This document shows positions 16,043 through 23,580 of a DNA stretch of 47,070 nt, piece by piece. The notes beneath the pieces are model-generated. The model ran no database searches, was not told the origin of the DNA, and saw nothing but the letters and a program-made list of their open reading frames with translations. The stretch is from Candidatus Avelusimicrobium facis (GTDB lineage Bacteria > Elusimicrobiota > Elusimicrobia > Elusimicrobiales > Elusimicrobiaceae): the NCBI GenBank assembly GCA_900762815.1, contig CAAFHX010000042.1, forward strand, positions 1-47,070. The letters are read 5' to 3'. The first letter of the stretch is position 1, and every line of letters starts with the position of its first letter. Made by a program: the position numbers and the translations under genes.

Positions 16043-17452
16043 ATGGCCGCTGAAATTAAATTTGGTACCGACGGTTGGAGAGGGGTTATCGCTTGGGATT
16101 TTACGTATGAAAATGTCCGCCGCGTTGCGCAGGCATTGGCCGATTACATCAACGAAAACGCACCCTCAGACGAAAACGGCAAAATGGCCAAGGTATTTGT
16201 AGGCTATGACCACCGCTTTATGTCGGATTTGTTCGCGGCTGATATGGCCAGCATTTTGCGCTCCAACAAAATTGACGTAACTTTGTCCGACGGCCCGGTC
16301 CCTACGCCGATGGTCAGCGCGCTGACCTTGCACAAATTTTGGCTGGGGATTATCGTAACGGCCAGCCACAACCCCGCCCAGTACAACGGGATTAAAGTCA
16401 AGTTGGCGGGGCATTCCGCCGCCGCGCGCGAAACCAAAGAAATTGAACAGTTGGTGGACGCCAACCCGGTGCTCTTTTTGTTCGGGCAGAAGGCCGAGCA
16501 AAAGAACCTGACCGATTTGTACCGCAAATATTTAATCACGCCGGCTTTAGCCAAAAAAATTGCCGCGCTCAAGGGACTCATCGTGGCCGATTACATGTAC
16601 GGGGTTACGTCGGGCTGGATGGAGAAGTTGCTGCCCAATAACAAGATTTTGGCTCTGCATGCCGAGCACGACCCCACCTTCTGCGGTTTGCAGCCGGACC
16701 CGTCCCTTAAGAATTTGGGCGAGCTTAAAAAGGCCGTTTTAGCCAAAAAGGCGGCCGTCGGCGTAGCCTTTGACGGGGATGGAGACCGTTTCGGGCTGGT
16801 GGACGAAAAGGGAAACTACGTTACGCCGTGCTTGGTGGCGGCGGTGATTTTAGACCATTTGGTCAAAACGAAAAAGCTCAAAGGCAAGGTGGTGCAGACG
16901 CTGTCTATGGGGTATTTGCCCAAACGCATCGCGCGCGAGAACGGCCTAAGCTACGAAGAAGTGCCCGTGGGCTTTAAAAACGTGGCCGAGTTGATGGGGC
17001 TGGAAGAGGTGGCTTTCGGCGTGGAAGAGGCCGGGGGATATGCCTGGAAAGGCGGCCCCTCGGACCGCGACGGACTGGGCGTGGCCCTGATGTGGCTGGA
17101 GATTATGGCCTCCACCAAAAAGAAACCCTCCGAGCTGTGCGAAGAAGTGGCCAAGCGTTACGGCGCGTCGGTCTATGTGCGGCGGGATTTGCCCGCGGCC
17201 AAGCCGATTGACAAGGCTGCTTTTGTGGAAAAAATGCGTAAGAAATTACCTAAAAAAATTGCGGGCTTCAAAGTGGCGGAGATTTCTACTTTAGACGGCG
17301 TGAAAGTATATTTTGAAAATGACGAATGGCTGTTGGTGCGTCCGTCGGGCACGGAGCCGCTGGTGCGCGTGTATGCCGAAACGGCCACCAAAAAAGATAC
17401 TCAGGCTTTGTTGGACTTTGGCGAAAAACTGGTCGCCCAATATATTAAGTAG
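16043..17452 (+). CDS. Phosphoglucomutase/phosphomannomutase family enzyme
   Basis: 469-residue alpha-D-phosphohexomutase moving phosphate between C1 and C6 of a hexose phosphate. All four active-site loops are present: TASHNP with phosphoserine Ser108, the metal loop DGDGDR (Asp244/246/248), the sugar loop GVEEAGG (normally GEESGG) and the phosphate loop RPSGTEP. The early GTDGWRG motif is typical of the group that includes archaeal-type and PGM2-like mutases. Which sugar is preferred cannot be decided. ATG preceded by GGAGGG; the receiver-domain gene follows after 8 bases. Confidence 0.92.
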   Translation: MAAEIKFGTDGWRGVIAWDFTYENVRRVAQALADYINENAPSDENGKMAKVFVGYDHRFMSDLFAADMASILRSNKIDVTLSDGPVPTPMVSALTLHKFWLGIIVTASHNPAQYNGIKVKLAGHSAAARETKEIEQLVDANPVLFLFGQKAEQKNLTDLYRKYLITPALAKKIAALKGLIVADYMYGVTSGWMEKLLPNNKILALHAEHDPTFCGLQPDPSLKNLGELKKAVLAKKAAVGVAFDGDGDRFGLVDEKGNYVTPCLVAAVILDHLVKTKKLKGKVVQTLSMGYLPKRIARENGLSYEEVPVGFKNVAELMGLEEVAFGVEEAGGYAWKGGPSDRDGLGVALMWLEIMASTKKKPSELCEEVAKRYGASVYVRRDLPAAKPIDKAAFVEKMRKKLPKKIAGFKVAEISTLDGVKVYFENDEWLLVRPSGTEPLVRVYAETATKKDTQALLDFGEKLVAQYIK

Positions 17453-17460
17453 GGGAGCTT

Positions 17461-17817
17461 ATGTTAAAAATTGCGTTGGTGGATGATTCTGTTATTTTAC
17501 GTTCGGCGATTAAGAACGTGTTGGAATCGTCAGGGTATGAAGTGGTGTTGGAGGCGGGCGGTTCGGCGGAATTGTTTGAAAAATTGGAAAAAGCCGACCC
17601 CCGGCTGGTGCTTTTGGATGTATTTTTCCCGACGGAGAATGGCTTGGATATGCTGGCCCGCTTAAAAAAACAGCATCCGCAGATTAAGGTGCTGATGGTC
17701 ACGGGGCTCAAGCAGGAAACCATTGCCGAGGAAGCCAAACGCCTGGGGGCCGACGGCATTTTGTATAAGCCCTTTGATACGGACGACTTGCTCAACACCA
17801 TTAAACAAGTATCTTAA
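17461..17817 (+). CDS. Single-domain response regulator (CheY-like receiver)
   Basis: 118 residues, one receiver domain and nothing else. The acidic pocket (Asp8/Asp9), phosphoacceptor Asp53 (VLLDVFFP), Thr81 and Lys103 (YKPF) are all in place, so it should be phosphorylated. With no output domain it must act by protein contact, or as a relay. No histidine kinase lies in the window. It is co-transcribed with the phosphohexomutase upstream and ends at a strong hairpin. Confidence 0.93.
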   Translation: MLKIALVDDSVILRSAIKNVLESSGYEVVLEAGGSAELFEKLEKADPRLVLLDVFFPTENGLDMLARLKKQHPQIKVLMVTGLKQETIAEEAKRLGADGILYKPFDTDDLLNTIKQVS

Positions 17818-17840
17818 GCGGTGGTTTGGCTGGAAATTTA

Positions 17841-17888
17841 CAAAGCGCAAGGCGTTTGCCTTGCGCTTTGCGTTGTTTGGCTGTTTTT
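17841..17888 (+). terminator. Terminator after the receiver-domain gene
   Basis: Perfect 13-bp stem CAAAGCGCAAGGC with loop GTTT, followed by a T-rich stretch that includes TTTTTT. Confidence 0.8.
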
Positions 17889-17954
17889 TATGAGGTTTTA
17901 AAATGGCGGGATTTGTTTTTTGGGGAGGGGGTAGTCTATTTCCCGCGATGTATT

Positions 17955-18152
17955 CCTACTTTTCTCTAGGGCAGGAAAGTAGGCAAAAGAACCCGGTTGT
18001 TTATGTCCTTTTCTCCGGGGCAGAAAAGGACCCAAAGGCCCCGCGGGCCTGCGGAGCATAAAAAATAAAATTTTGCTTAGTCCTCCTTTCACTCGCCGCT
18101 TATTAGCGGCTCAGACAAAAGGCGGATTTTTGTTGTAAATTTTATTTTTTAT
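17955..18152. repeat. Repeat module A, copy 1
   Basis: Contains hairpin CCTACTTT/AAAGTAGG, hairpin GTCCTTTTCT/AGAAAAGGAC, a GC-rich block (GGCCCCGCGGGCC), and a 16-bp perfect inverted repeat ATAAAAAATAAAATTT (18058-18073) with its complement at 18137-18152. Between these is the small hairpin GCCGCT/AGCGGC. The section from the GC block to GGCGGATTTTT recurs nearly unchanged at 46717-46812. Confidence 0.85.
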
Positions 18153-18208
18153 AAACGTCCCGATGGCTGCAGTGCAAACGGCGAAGGCCTTTGTTGTTAT
18201 TAAACAAG

Positions 18209-18321
18209 GTCATCCCCGAGGAACGTAGTCGGGGATCTTCGTCTTACTAAATTAGATAAGGAAAAACTCCTTTTATGTAAATATCAGCGGAAGATTCCCG
18301 ACAGAAACTTTCGGGAATGAC
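18209..18321. repeat. GTCA-footed palindrome pair (element 1)
   Basis: Two hairpins in inverted orientation: GTC + ATCCCCGA/TCGGGGAT + CTTC, then GGAAG + ATTCCCGA/TCGGGAAT + GAC. The inner CTTC and GAAG can pair and the outer GTC/GAC can pair, giving a four-way junction. Each hairpin stem is a perfect 8 bp. Confidence 0.8.
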
Positions 18322-18358
18322 ACTATTTTTATAACTGCTTTGTCGTTTCATCCATGCC

Positions 18359-18613
18359 GTCATTCCCGCGGTGGCGGCCCGCAGGGTCGGGAATCTCAGT
18401 ATTATGGGTTGTTCGTCTTTTTGTCGTTAAATAAGGGGTCATCCTGAAAAGTTTTTGTTCAGGATCTTCCATTTTTCTGGTAGTTGCCGTTGCCTTTATT
18501 AAATAAACAACGGGGGAAAATGGAAGATGCTGAGCAGAGACCCCTCAGCATGACCCTGATTTTATGAACGGCGAAAGCGGTTGAGACCCCCGATTACAAC
18601 TTTTGGGGATGAC
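18359..18613. repeat. Nested GTCA-footed palindrome element (element 2)
   Basis: Outer pair: forward hairpin ATTCCCG/CGGGAAT with GTC foot at 18359, and reverse hairpin ending GATGAC near 18613 (this one imperfect, CCCC/GGGG). Inner pair (18437-18555): forward ATCCTGAA/TTCAGGAT and reverse ATGCTGAG/CTCAGCAT, joined by a central stem CTTCCATTTT/AAAATGGAAG and closed by GGTC/GACC. The inner element appears inserted inside the outer one. Confidence 0.75.
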
Positions 18614-18647
18614 GACATTTTATGAAAGGTCTTTTCGCTTTACTTTG

Positions 18648-18747
18648 CCGTCACCCTGGAAAGTCGTAGTCCAGGGTCTGTCGTTATAAATAAGAGGAAA
18701 ACAACGGATGCTGGAACCCTGCGGGCCGCCAGACACTCCAGCATGAC
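18648..18747. repeat. GTCA-footed palindrome pair (element 3, copy 1)
   Basis: Forward hairpin ACCCTGGA/TCCAGGGT with GTC foot and reverse hairpin ATGCTGGA/TCCAGCAT with GAC foot, separated by a central stem CTGTCGTT/AACAACGG. It recurs at 46822-46923 with about ten changes. The terminal ATGAC provides the start codon of the pilin gene. Confidence 0.85.
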
Positions 18748-19267
18748 CTTATGTGATGAACGGCGCGGTGGCTTTACGCTCATTGAACTTCTCGTCGTGG
18801 TGCTCATTATCGGCATATTGGCCGCTGTGGCGCTGCCGCAATATCAAAAGTCGGTGGAGCGCAGCCGCGTAGCTGCCATACAACCCTTGCTGCGGGCCAT
18901 TGCGTCGGCCAAGGCCAGCTATTTCATGGCCAACGGGTCGTATCCGCGTAAATTTGAAGAATTGGATATTTCCTTGCCTTCCTCTTGCACTGCCCCAAGG
19001 GATGTGGAGGACTATGGGCAAGCTTGCTTCTGTAACGACTTTGACTACACTATTTATTTAGACTCTCCCTCAGATAATACGGTAATGGTACGTATGGTGG
19101 TGTCTGACTCCGCTATCTTCTTCCATTATTCGCCCAAAGACAGCAGCTCCACCTGCACCAGCTGCCCCGGGGGCGATAACCGGGCGTCGGCCTTATGCTT
19201 GGCCATGGGCTACCCGGCCGATAGAACGGCTAACGAAGACGGGTGCCTTACCAGCCGCTTGCCCTAA
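18743..19267 (+). CDS. Type IV pilin-like protein (prepilin)
   Basis: 174 residues with a short leader ending RRGG, then FTLIELLVVVLIIGILAAVA: a class III/type IV prepilin peptidase site (cut between Gly and Phe) with the conserved Glu5. The 20-residue hydrophobic helix is followed by a globular domain with several cysteines (SCTAP, ACFC, CTSCPGG) that likely form disulfides. Probably a pilus or pseudopilus subunit for adhesion or DNA uptake. The ATG lies inside a palindromic repeat and has no ribosome site; no other in-frame start is seen. No assembly genes are adjacent. Confidence 0.85.
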   Translation: MTLCDERRGGFTLIELLVVVLIIGILAAVALPQYQKSVERSRVAAIQPLLRAIASAKASYFMANGSYPRKFEELDISLPSSCTAPRDVEDYGQACFCNDFDYTIYLDSPSDNTVMVRMVVSDSAIFFHYSPKDSSSTCTSCPGGDNRASALCLAMGYPADRTANEDGCLTSRLP

Positions 19268-19377
19268 GCCTTTTGGGTCTAACCTAAAAATGGGCTTGGC
19301 GGGCGCCCGGCCGATTTTATATAGAAAAGGTAACACATGAGTGGGGGGAAAAGCAGCTCTGTTAGTGGGAGAAACCG

Positions 19378-19407
19378 TTGACCCGCAGCTTAAAAGTCTG
19401 CTATCAT
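19378..19407 (+). promoter_or_regulatory. Putative sigma70 promoter of the pal-cpoB-tolB genes
   Basis: TTGACC and TATCAT with an 18-base spacer, 43 bases before the pal start. The -35 match is good (5 of 6). Confidence 0.6.
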
Positions 19408-19449
19408 TTATGTGTAGAAAAAAATATTCGTAACACGGAGACATAAACA

Positions 19450-19962
19450 ATGAAAAACTTGTTGAAAGTAACGCTTGTGCTTGCCTTGGCTGCCGGCTTG
19501 ACCGCCTGCAAAAAGAACGTCAAGGACGACGCCAATGCCGATGTAAACTTGGCTAACGGCACCACCACCGAAATGGTGTTGGAAGAAAGCACGACCACCG
19601 AAGCTGTACCGGCCCAAGTCGCTTTGGGTGTGGTGCATTTTGCGTTGGACAAATCCGCTTTGTCCGCTGAAGCCCGCAAAATCGTAGAAGCCAACGCCAA
19701 AGCTATCAAAGCCCAGGCCGCCGGCGCCAGCTACAAAGTGGTTGTGGAAGGTAACTGCGACGACAGAGGCACCATCGCTTACAACATTGCGTTGGGCGAA
19801 AAGAGAGCCAACGAAGTCAAAGCTTACTATGTGCGCTTGGGTATCCCGGCCGCCAACATCAGCACCGTTTCTTACGGCAAAGAAAAGCCGGTTTGCTATG
19901 AAGCTACGCAATCCTGCTGGGCCAAGAACCGCCGCGCTGACACCATCTTGTCGGTGAACTAA
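19450..19962 (+). CDS. pal: Peptidoglycan-associated lipoprotein (OmpA-like)
   Basis: 170 residues: lipoprotein signal with lipobox LTAC (Cys20), a short Thr/Glu-rich spacer, then an OmpA-like domain. The peptidoglycan-binding signature is GNCDDRGTIAYNIALGEKRA, followed by SYGKEKP and a final WAKNRRAD. In E. coli the corresponding segment reads GHTDERGT, so His-Thr is replaced by Asn-Cys here. Cys in this segment could pair with those near the C terminus (CYEATQSCW). It anchors the outer membrane to the wall and binds TolB. Confidence 0.93.
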   Translation: MKNLLKVTLVLALAAGLTACKKNVKDDANADVNLANGTTTEMVLEESTTTEAVPAQVALGVVHFALDKSALSAEARKIVEANAKAIKAQAAGASYKVVVEGNCDDRGTIAYNIALGEKRANEVKAYYVRLGIPAANISTVSYGKEKPVCYEATQSCWAKNRRADTILSVN

Positions 19963-19990
19963 TCGCTTTGCGTAAGGGGCCCGAACCGTT

Positions 19991-20683
19991 ATGAACATAC
20001 ATTTTAAAATTATTTGTTTGGGCGGTTTGGGCCTTTTGCTGTCCGGCTGCATCGCCAGCGAGCGCGATATGGGTACGCTCAAGTTGCAGCTGAAAGAACT
20101 CAATGACACCATTGCCCTGATGCAAACCAACCAGGCTGAGTTGGCCAGCAAAATGGAAGAGCTCAATCAAAACCTGGCTGTTTCTAACGAGAACCTCTCC
20201 CAATTAGACGGGCAAATCTTTAGCCTTTCGGCCAAGTTAGACGATATCAACGCCGCGGTCAAAGGGGCCAATGCCTCCGCCGCCGAGGCCGAAAACACCA
20301 ACCAAGTCATGTTGCCTTCGGATATTTTTAACGAGGCCAAAAACCATTTAAACAAACAAGCCTATGACTTGGCCGTTACCGGATTTAAATTATATATTGA
20401 CAAGTACCCCGAAGGGGAAAACATCCAACAGGCCTATATTTACCTGGGGGATGCGTATTTCGCCCAAGACCAGGCCAAGCCGGCCGCCATCGCCTATGCG
20501 ACGGTCTTGCAGAAATTCCCCGAGAGCAAAATTATTCCCACCGCGCGCTTGAAATACGCGCGCAGCATCCTTCCCCTGGGCAAGACCGAAGAAGCCAAAC
20601 GCTACTTCAATTCCGTCGTGCAAGATTTCAGCCGCAGCCCGGAGGCCCGGCTGGCCAAAGAAGAATTGGCCCATTTAAAATAA
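19991..20683 (+). CDS. CpoB/YbgF-like lipoprotein
   Basis: 230 residues with lipobox LSGC (Cys20), a coiled-coil segment (about residues 30-95) and C-terminal TPR repeats (from IFNEAKNHLNKQAYDLAV onward), the plan of CpoB/YbgF that coordinates wall synthesis with Tol-Pal. The E. coli protein is soluble in the periplasm; lipid attachment here is predicted from the lipobox. It follows pal by 28 bases and precedes tolB by 6. Confidence 0.87.
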   Translation: MNIHFKIICLGGLGLLLSGCIASERDMGTLKLQLKELNDTIALMQTNQAELASKMEELNQNLAVSNENLSQLDGQIFSLSAKLDDINAAVKGANASAAEAENTNQVMLPSDIFNEAKNHLNKQAYDLAVTGFKLYIDKYPEGENIQQAYIYLGDAYFAQDQAKPAAIAYATVLQKFPESKIIPTARLKYARSILPLGKTEEAKRYFNSVVQDFSRSPEARLAKEELAHLK

Positions 20684-20689
20684 TCGCCT

Positions 20690-21982
20690 ATGAAAATATT
20701 TTCTAAACTTCTGCTCGCAGCCCTGGTGGGGTTGTGCGGCGCGGGGGCCTTGTTTGCCGCCCAAACCGATGTGTATATCGGCATTACCTCGGCCGGAGGC
20801 AAACGTCTGCCGGTCATCGGGATGCCCGCTTTTGTCGCGTCCCAAGATACCCAAGACGCTGCCGGCCAAGTGCACGACACCTTGCGCGCAGACATCCTCT
20901 ACGGGCGGTATTTTGACGTGTCAGAGGACGGCCCGGCGTTTAATGCCAAAGACGTAAAAGACATGCTCAAGGGCTGGGGGAAACAAAAGGCGCAGTATGT
21001 CATCGGCGGGGAAATTTCGTATGCGTCGCCGTATTACACCATTAAAATTTATGTTTACGACGTATCCACCCGCGCCCCGGTGTTTGCCAAGGCTTTTAAA
21101 GGCAATCAGGCCAGCTTGCGCCGCCTGGCGCACATTGCCGCAGACCAAATTATTCTGACCCTGACCGGGCGGCGCGGCATTGCCGACACCAAAATCGCCT
21201 TTGCCAACAATTCCACCAAGCACAAAGAAATTTATGTGGTAGATTACGACGGGCAAAACCTCAAAAAACTCACCAATGACCGCAGTATTGCCCTGCTGCC
21301 GCGTTGGAGCAAGGACGGCCGCATTTATTACACCACCTACCGCTATAAAAACCCGGATATTTTTGCCATTGACCTCAAGGCGGGCAAAATCGCCCCGGTG
21401 ATTATCCGGGGGGGGCTCTCGCTCATCGGCGGCGTATCGCCCGACGGCAAGGCCTTGGTGTTTACCAGCAGCCACGGGCCCAACCCCAGCATTTATATTT
21501 ATAACTTGGAATCGGGCGAAAAGAAACAAATCACCAACCGCCAATCCGTAGACGGCTCGCCGTCTTATTCACCCGACGGCCAGTTTATTACCTTTGTGTC
21601 CAACCGGGCGGGCAACCCGCAGATTTATGTCATGGAGCTGGCCACCGGGCAAACCCGTCCGTTGACCAAGACCTTTAACTGGTCCGACAGCCCGCAGTGG
21701 TCCCCTACCGGGGAATGGATCGTATTTGCCGGGCGGGAATCTCCCTACCACCCGTTTGATATTTTCTTGGTGGACTTGACCGGCACGCAGCTGCGCCGCT
21801 TGACCACGGATGCGGGCTCTAACGAAGACCCCACCTGGTCGCCCGACGGGCGCTTTATCGCCTTTACCAGCACGCGCAACGGCGGCCGGCGGCAACTGTA
21901 TGTGATGGATGCCGACGGCAGCGCCCCGCATTTGGTGGCCAATTTGCCGGGGAATACCTTTACGCCGCATTGGTCTTTCTAG
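20690..21982 (+). CDS. tolB: Tol-Pal system protein TolB
   Basis: 430 residues. A signal peptide (MKIFSKLLLAALVGLCGAGALFA) is followed by the N-terminal alpha/beta domain (to about residue 160) and a six-bladed propeller with WSKDG, VSPDG, YSPDG, WSPTG and WSPDG blade motifs. The periplasmic partner of Pal. The order pal-cpoB-tolB is the reverse of E. coli tolB-pal-cpoB, and tolQ, tolR and tolA are not in the window. Ends at a bidirectional terminator. Confidence 0.93.
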   Translation: MKIFSKLLLAALVGLCGAGALFAAQTDVYIGITSAGGKRLPVIGMPAFVASQDTQDAAGQVHDTLRADILYGRYFDVSEDGPAFNAKDVKDMLKGWGKQKAQYVIGGEISYASPYYTIKIYVYDVSTRAPVFAKAFKGNQASLRRLAHIAADQIILTLTGRRGIADTKIAFANNSTKHKEIYVVDYDGQNLKKLTNDRSIALLPRWSKDGRIYYTTYRYKNPDIFAIDLKAGKIAPVIIRGGLSLIGGVSPDGKALVFTSSHGPNPSIYIYNLESGEKKQITNRQSVDGSPSYSPDGQFITFVSNRAGNPQIYVMELATGQTRPLTKTFNWSDSPQWSPTGEWIVFAGRESPYHPFDIFLVDLTGTQLRRLTTDAGSNEDPTWSPDGRFIAFTSTRNGGRRQLYVMDADGSAPHLVANLPGNTFTPHWSF

Positions 21983-21998
21983 CAGTTAATGCCCATAA

Positions 21999-22025
21999 AA
22001 AACCCGCTCTGAAAGAGCGGGTTTT
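21999..22025. terminator. Bidirectional terminator between tolB and the RDD gene
   Basis: Perfect 12-bp stem AAAACCCGCTCT/AGAGCGGGTTTT with a 3-base loop, between converging genes. Confidence 0.9.
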
Positions 22026-22034
22026 GGGTATAGA

Positions 22035-22970
22035 TTAGAGGAAACTTTCTTCCTCGTTTCCTTCCGGTTCGTATTCGTCCTCTTCTTCCTCTTCGCAATC
22101 GGGCAGCCCAAGGCGGCCGCAGGCCCCTTCCTCAAAGGAAAAACAACAAATTTCGTCGCTGTTTTTAGGCAGGAATAAGCCGTAAGAGGTGCGGCTGTCT
22201 GAAAAGGCGGCATAGTAGCCGCTTTCATCTTCTTCCAGGGCAATGTCGGCCGCTGCGGCAAAATCAGCCGGGCCTTTTCCCGGTTCTTTTTGCGTGCGCA
22301 ACAGGGCTTGCGCTTGGCGGGCCAGGGTGGCGTCCTGCAGCGTTTGCAGATAAACGCCCGCCACCAGCAGGCTGATAAAGGCTGCCGCCATCAGCACCGC
22401 CAGCGTAATCATCCAGCCTATGCGCGAAGGCGTATCGGGCAGCGGTTCCCCCGGCTGATACGAAGCCTTGACCACGTAGGTGCCGGCGATGATATCATGC
22501 AGGGCGCGTTTGCGGTGCGTAAAGGGCTGTATCACATAGCCGATGTAAAAAATCATATACGAAACGATTTTGGCAAAATACCGCCCGGTGGCCCGGCCGA
22601 AACCGATGCGCTGGCCGTTTGCGCCTACCACCTTCACTCCCAAAATACGTTTACCGAAGGTCGCTTGGTGTTTGCCGCTTTCCTGCAAGGCCGAATAGAG
22701 CCAAAAGCAAAAAAAGTTCAGCACGGCCCACAGCAAATAGAGGCTGGCTATCCACAAAACGGCGTTGAGCGGCACTTCTCGGTCCTGGGTGGCTTGGGTG
22801 ATTTTAACGCCTTGCCACAAAATCAGCGGCAGGCAAATCACCGCCGGCGGAAGGGAGGCAAAGATGCCGTCTAATAAAAAAGCCCAAAAACGGCGCCAAA
22901 ACCCGGCGTAAGGCACGGGAGAGTCTGCGGCGGGTTGCGTGGCAACGGCCTGTTGATTTTCGGGGGTCAT
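22035..22970 (-). CDS. RDD family membrane protein with acidic C-terminal tail
   Basis: 311 residues. The RDD domain has the Arg and Asp motifs in GFWRRFWAFLLDG, the TFGKRILGVKVV segment and a final ALHDIIAGTYVV; about four to five membrane helices follow the family pattern. RDD proteins may be ion or solute transporters, but function is generally unknown. The C terminus is odd: a cytosolic or periplasmic tail of about 90 residues containing paired cysteines (ICCFSFEEGAC) and ending in a run of Glu/Asp. The start overlaps tdk by four bases. Confidence 0.8.
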   Translation of the reverse strand: MTPENQQAVATQPAADSPVPYAGFWRRFWAFLLDGIFASLPPAVICLPLILWQGVKITQATQDREVPLNAVLWIASLYLLWAVLNFFCFWLYSALQESGKHQATFGKRILGVKVVGANGQRIGFGRATGRYFAKIVSYMIFYIGYVIQPFTHRKRALHDIIAGTYVVKASYQPGEPLPDTPSRIGWMITLAVLMAAAFISLLVAGVYLQTLQDATLARQAQALLRTQKEPGKGPADFAAAADIALEEDESGYYAAFSDSRTSYGLFLPKNSDEICCFSFEEGACGRLGLPDCEEEEEDEYEPEGNEEESFL

Positions 22971-23548
22971 TTGACTTTTTTCTCCTTGGGTTTTTTAAAG
23001 CAGCGCCGGCAGCGGGCCTGGTAAGCGTCCGTAGTGCCCACCACAATGCGTTTGGTGTCCTTGGTCATGCGCTGGGTAAAGCTGGCGGGATTGCCGCATT
23101 TGGTGCAGACGGCCAAGTTTTTGGTTACGTATTCGGCCTTGGCCAGCAGGGCGGCGGTTACTTCAAAGGGTTCTGCGCGGTAGTCCGTGTCCAGCCCGGC
23201 CACAATGACGCGTTTGCCCATATTGGCCAGCTTTTCGCACACGGCCACAATGCCCTTGTCAAAGAAGTTTACCTCGTCAATGGCGATGACCTGTGTGTCC
23301 TTTTCCACCAAGGGCAAAATCTCAGCCGAGCTTTTAACGCAGGCGGCGTCCACTTTGTTTTGGTTGTGGCTGATGATGCTGCCGATGCCGTAGCGCGTGT
23401 CCAGCTTGGAGTTGAACAACTGCACTTTTTGCTTGGCAATCAGCGCCGTGCGGACGCGGCGGATGAGTTCCTCGGTCTTGCCGGAGAACATGCACCCGCA
23501 GATGACTTCTATCCAACCTTGTTTTTTGAACATTAAGTTCGGGGTCAT
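22967..23548 (-). CDS. tdk: Thymidine kinase (type II)
   Basis: 193 residues phosphorylating thymidine for salvage. P-loop GCMFSGKTEELIRR, Mg/catalytic segment AIDEVNFFD, lasso-loop region and zinc-binding cysteines (CTKCGNPA and CRRC) are all visible. Start chosen at MTPNLMF, which follows AAGAGGAAA; a longer reading would overlap lptD. It is the last but one gene of the long minus-strand run. Confidence 0.94.
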   Translation of the reverse strand: MTPNLMFKKQGWIEVICGCMFSGKTEELIRRVRTALIAKQKVQLFNSKLDTRYGIGSIISHNQNKVDAACVKSSAEILPLVEKDTQVIAIDEVNFFDKGIVAVCEKLANMGKRVIVAGLDTDYRAEPFEVTAALLAKAEYVTKNLAVCTKCGNPASFTQRMTKDTKRIVVGTTDAYQARCRRCFKKPKEKKVK

Positions 23549-23580
23549 GGTTTCCTCTTTTTTATATTTGCTAAATCGGC

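Larger units (their letters stand above)
17818..18742. other. 925-bp gene-free repeat-rich region
   Basis: After the terminator the region is made almost entirely of palindromic repeats in several modules. I find no credible coding sequence. Part of it recurs, in different order, at the right end of the window. Confidence 0.8.

Noticed and set aside
17955-18747. CRISPR-like array of repeated palindromes
   Set aside because: Repeats differ in stem sequence, spacing is irregular, orientation alternates and no cas gene is near.
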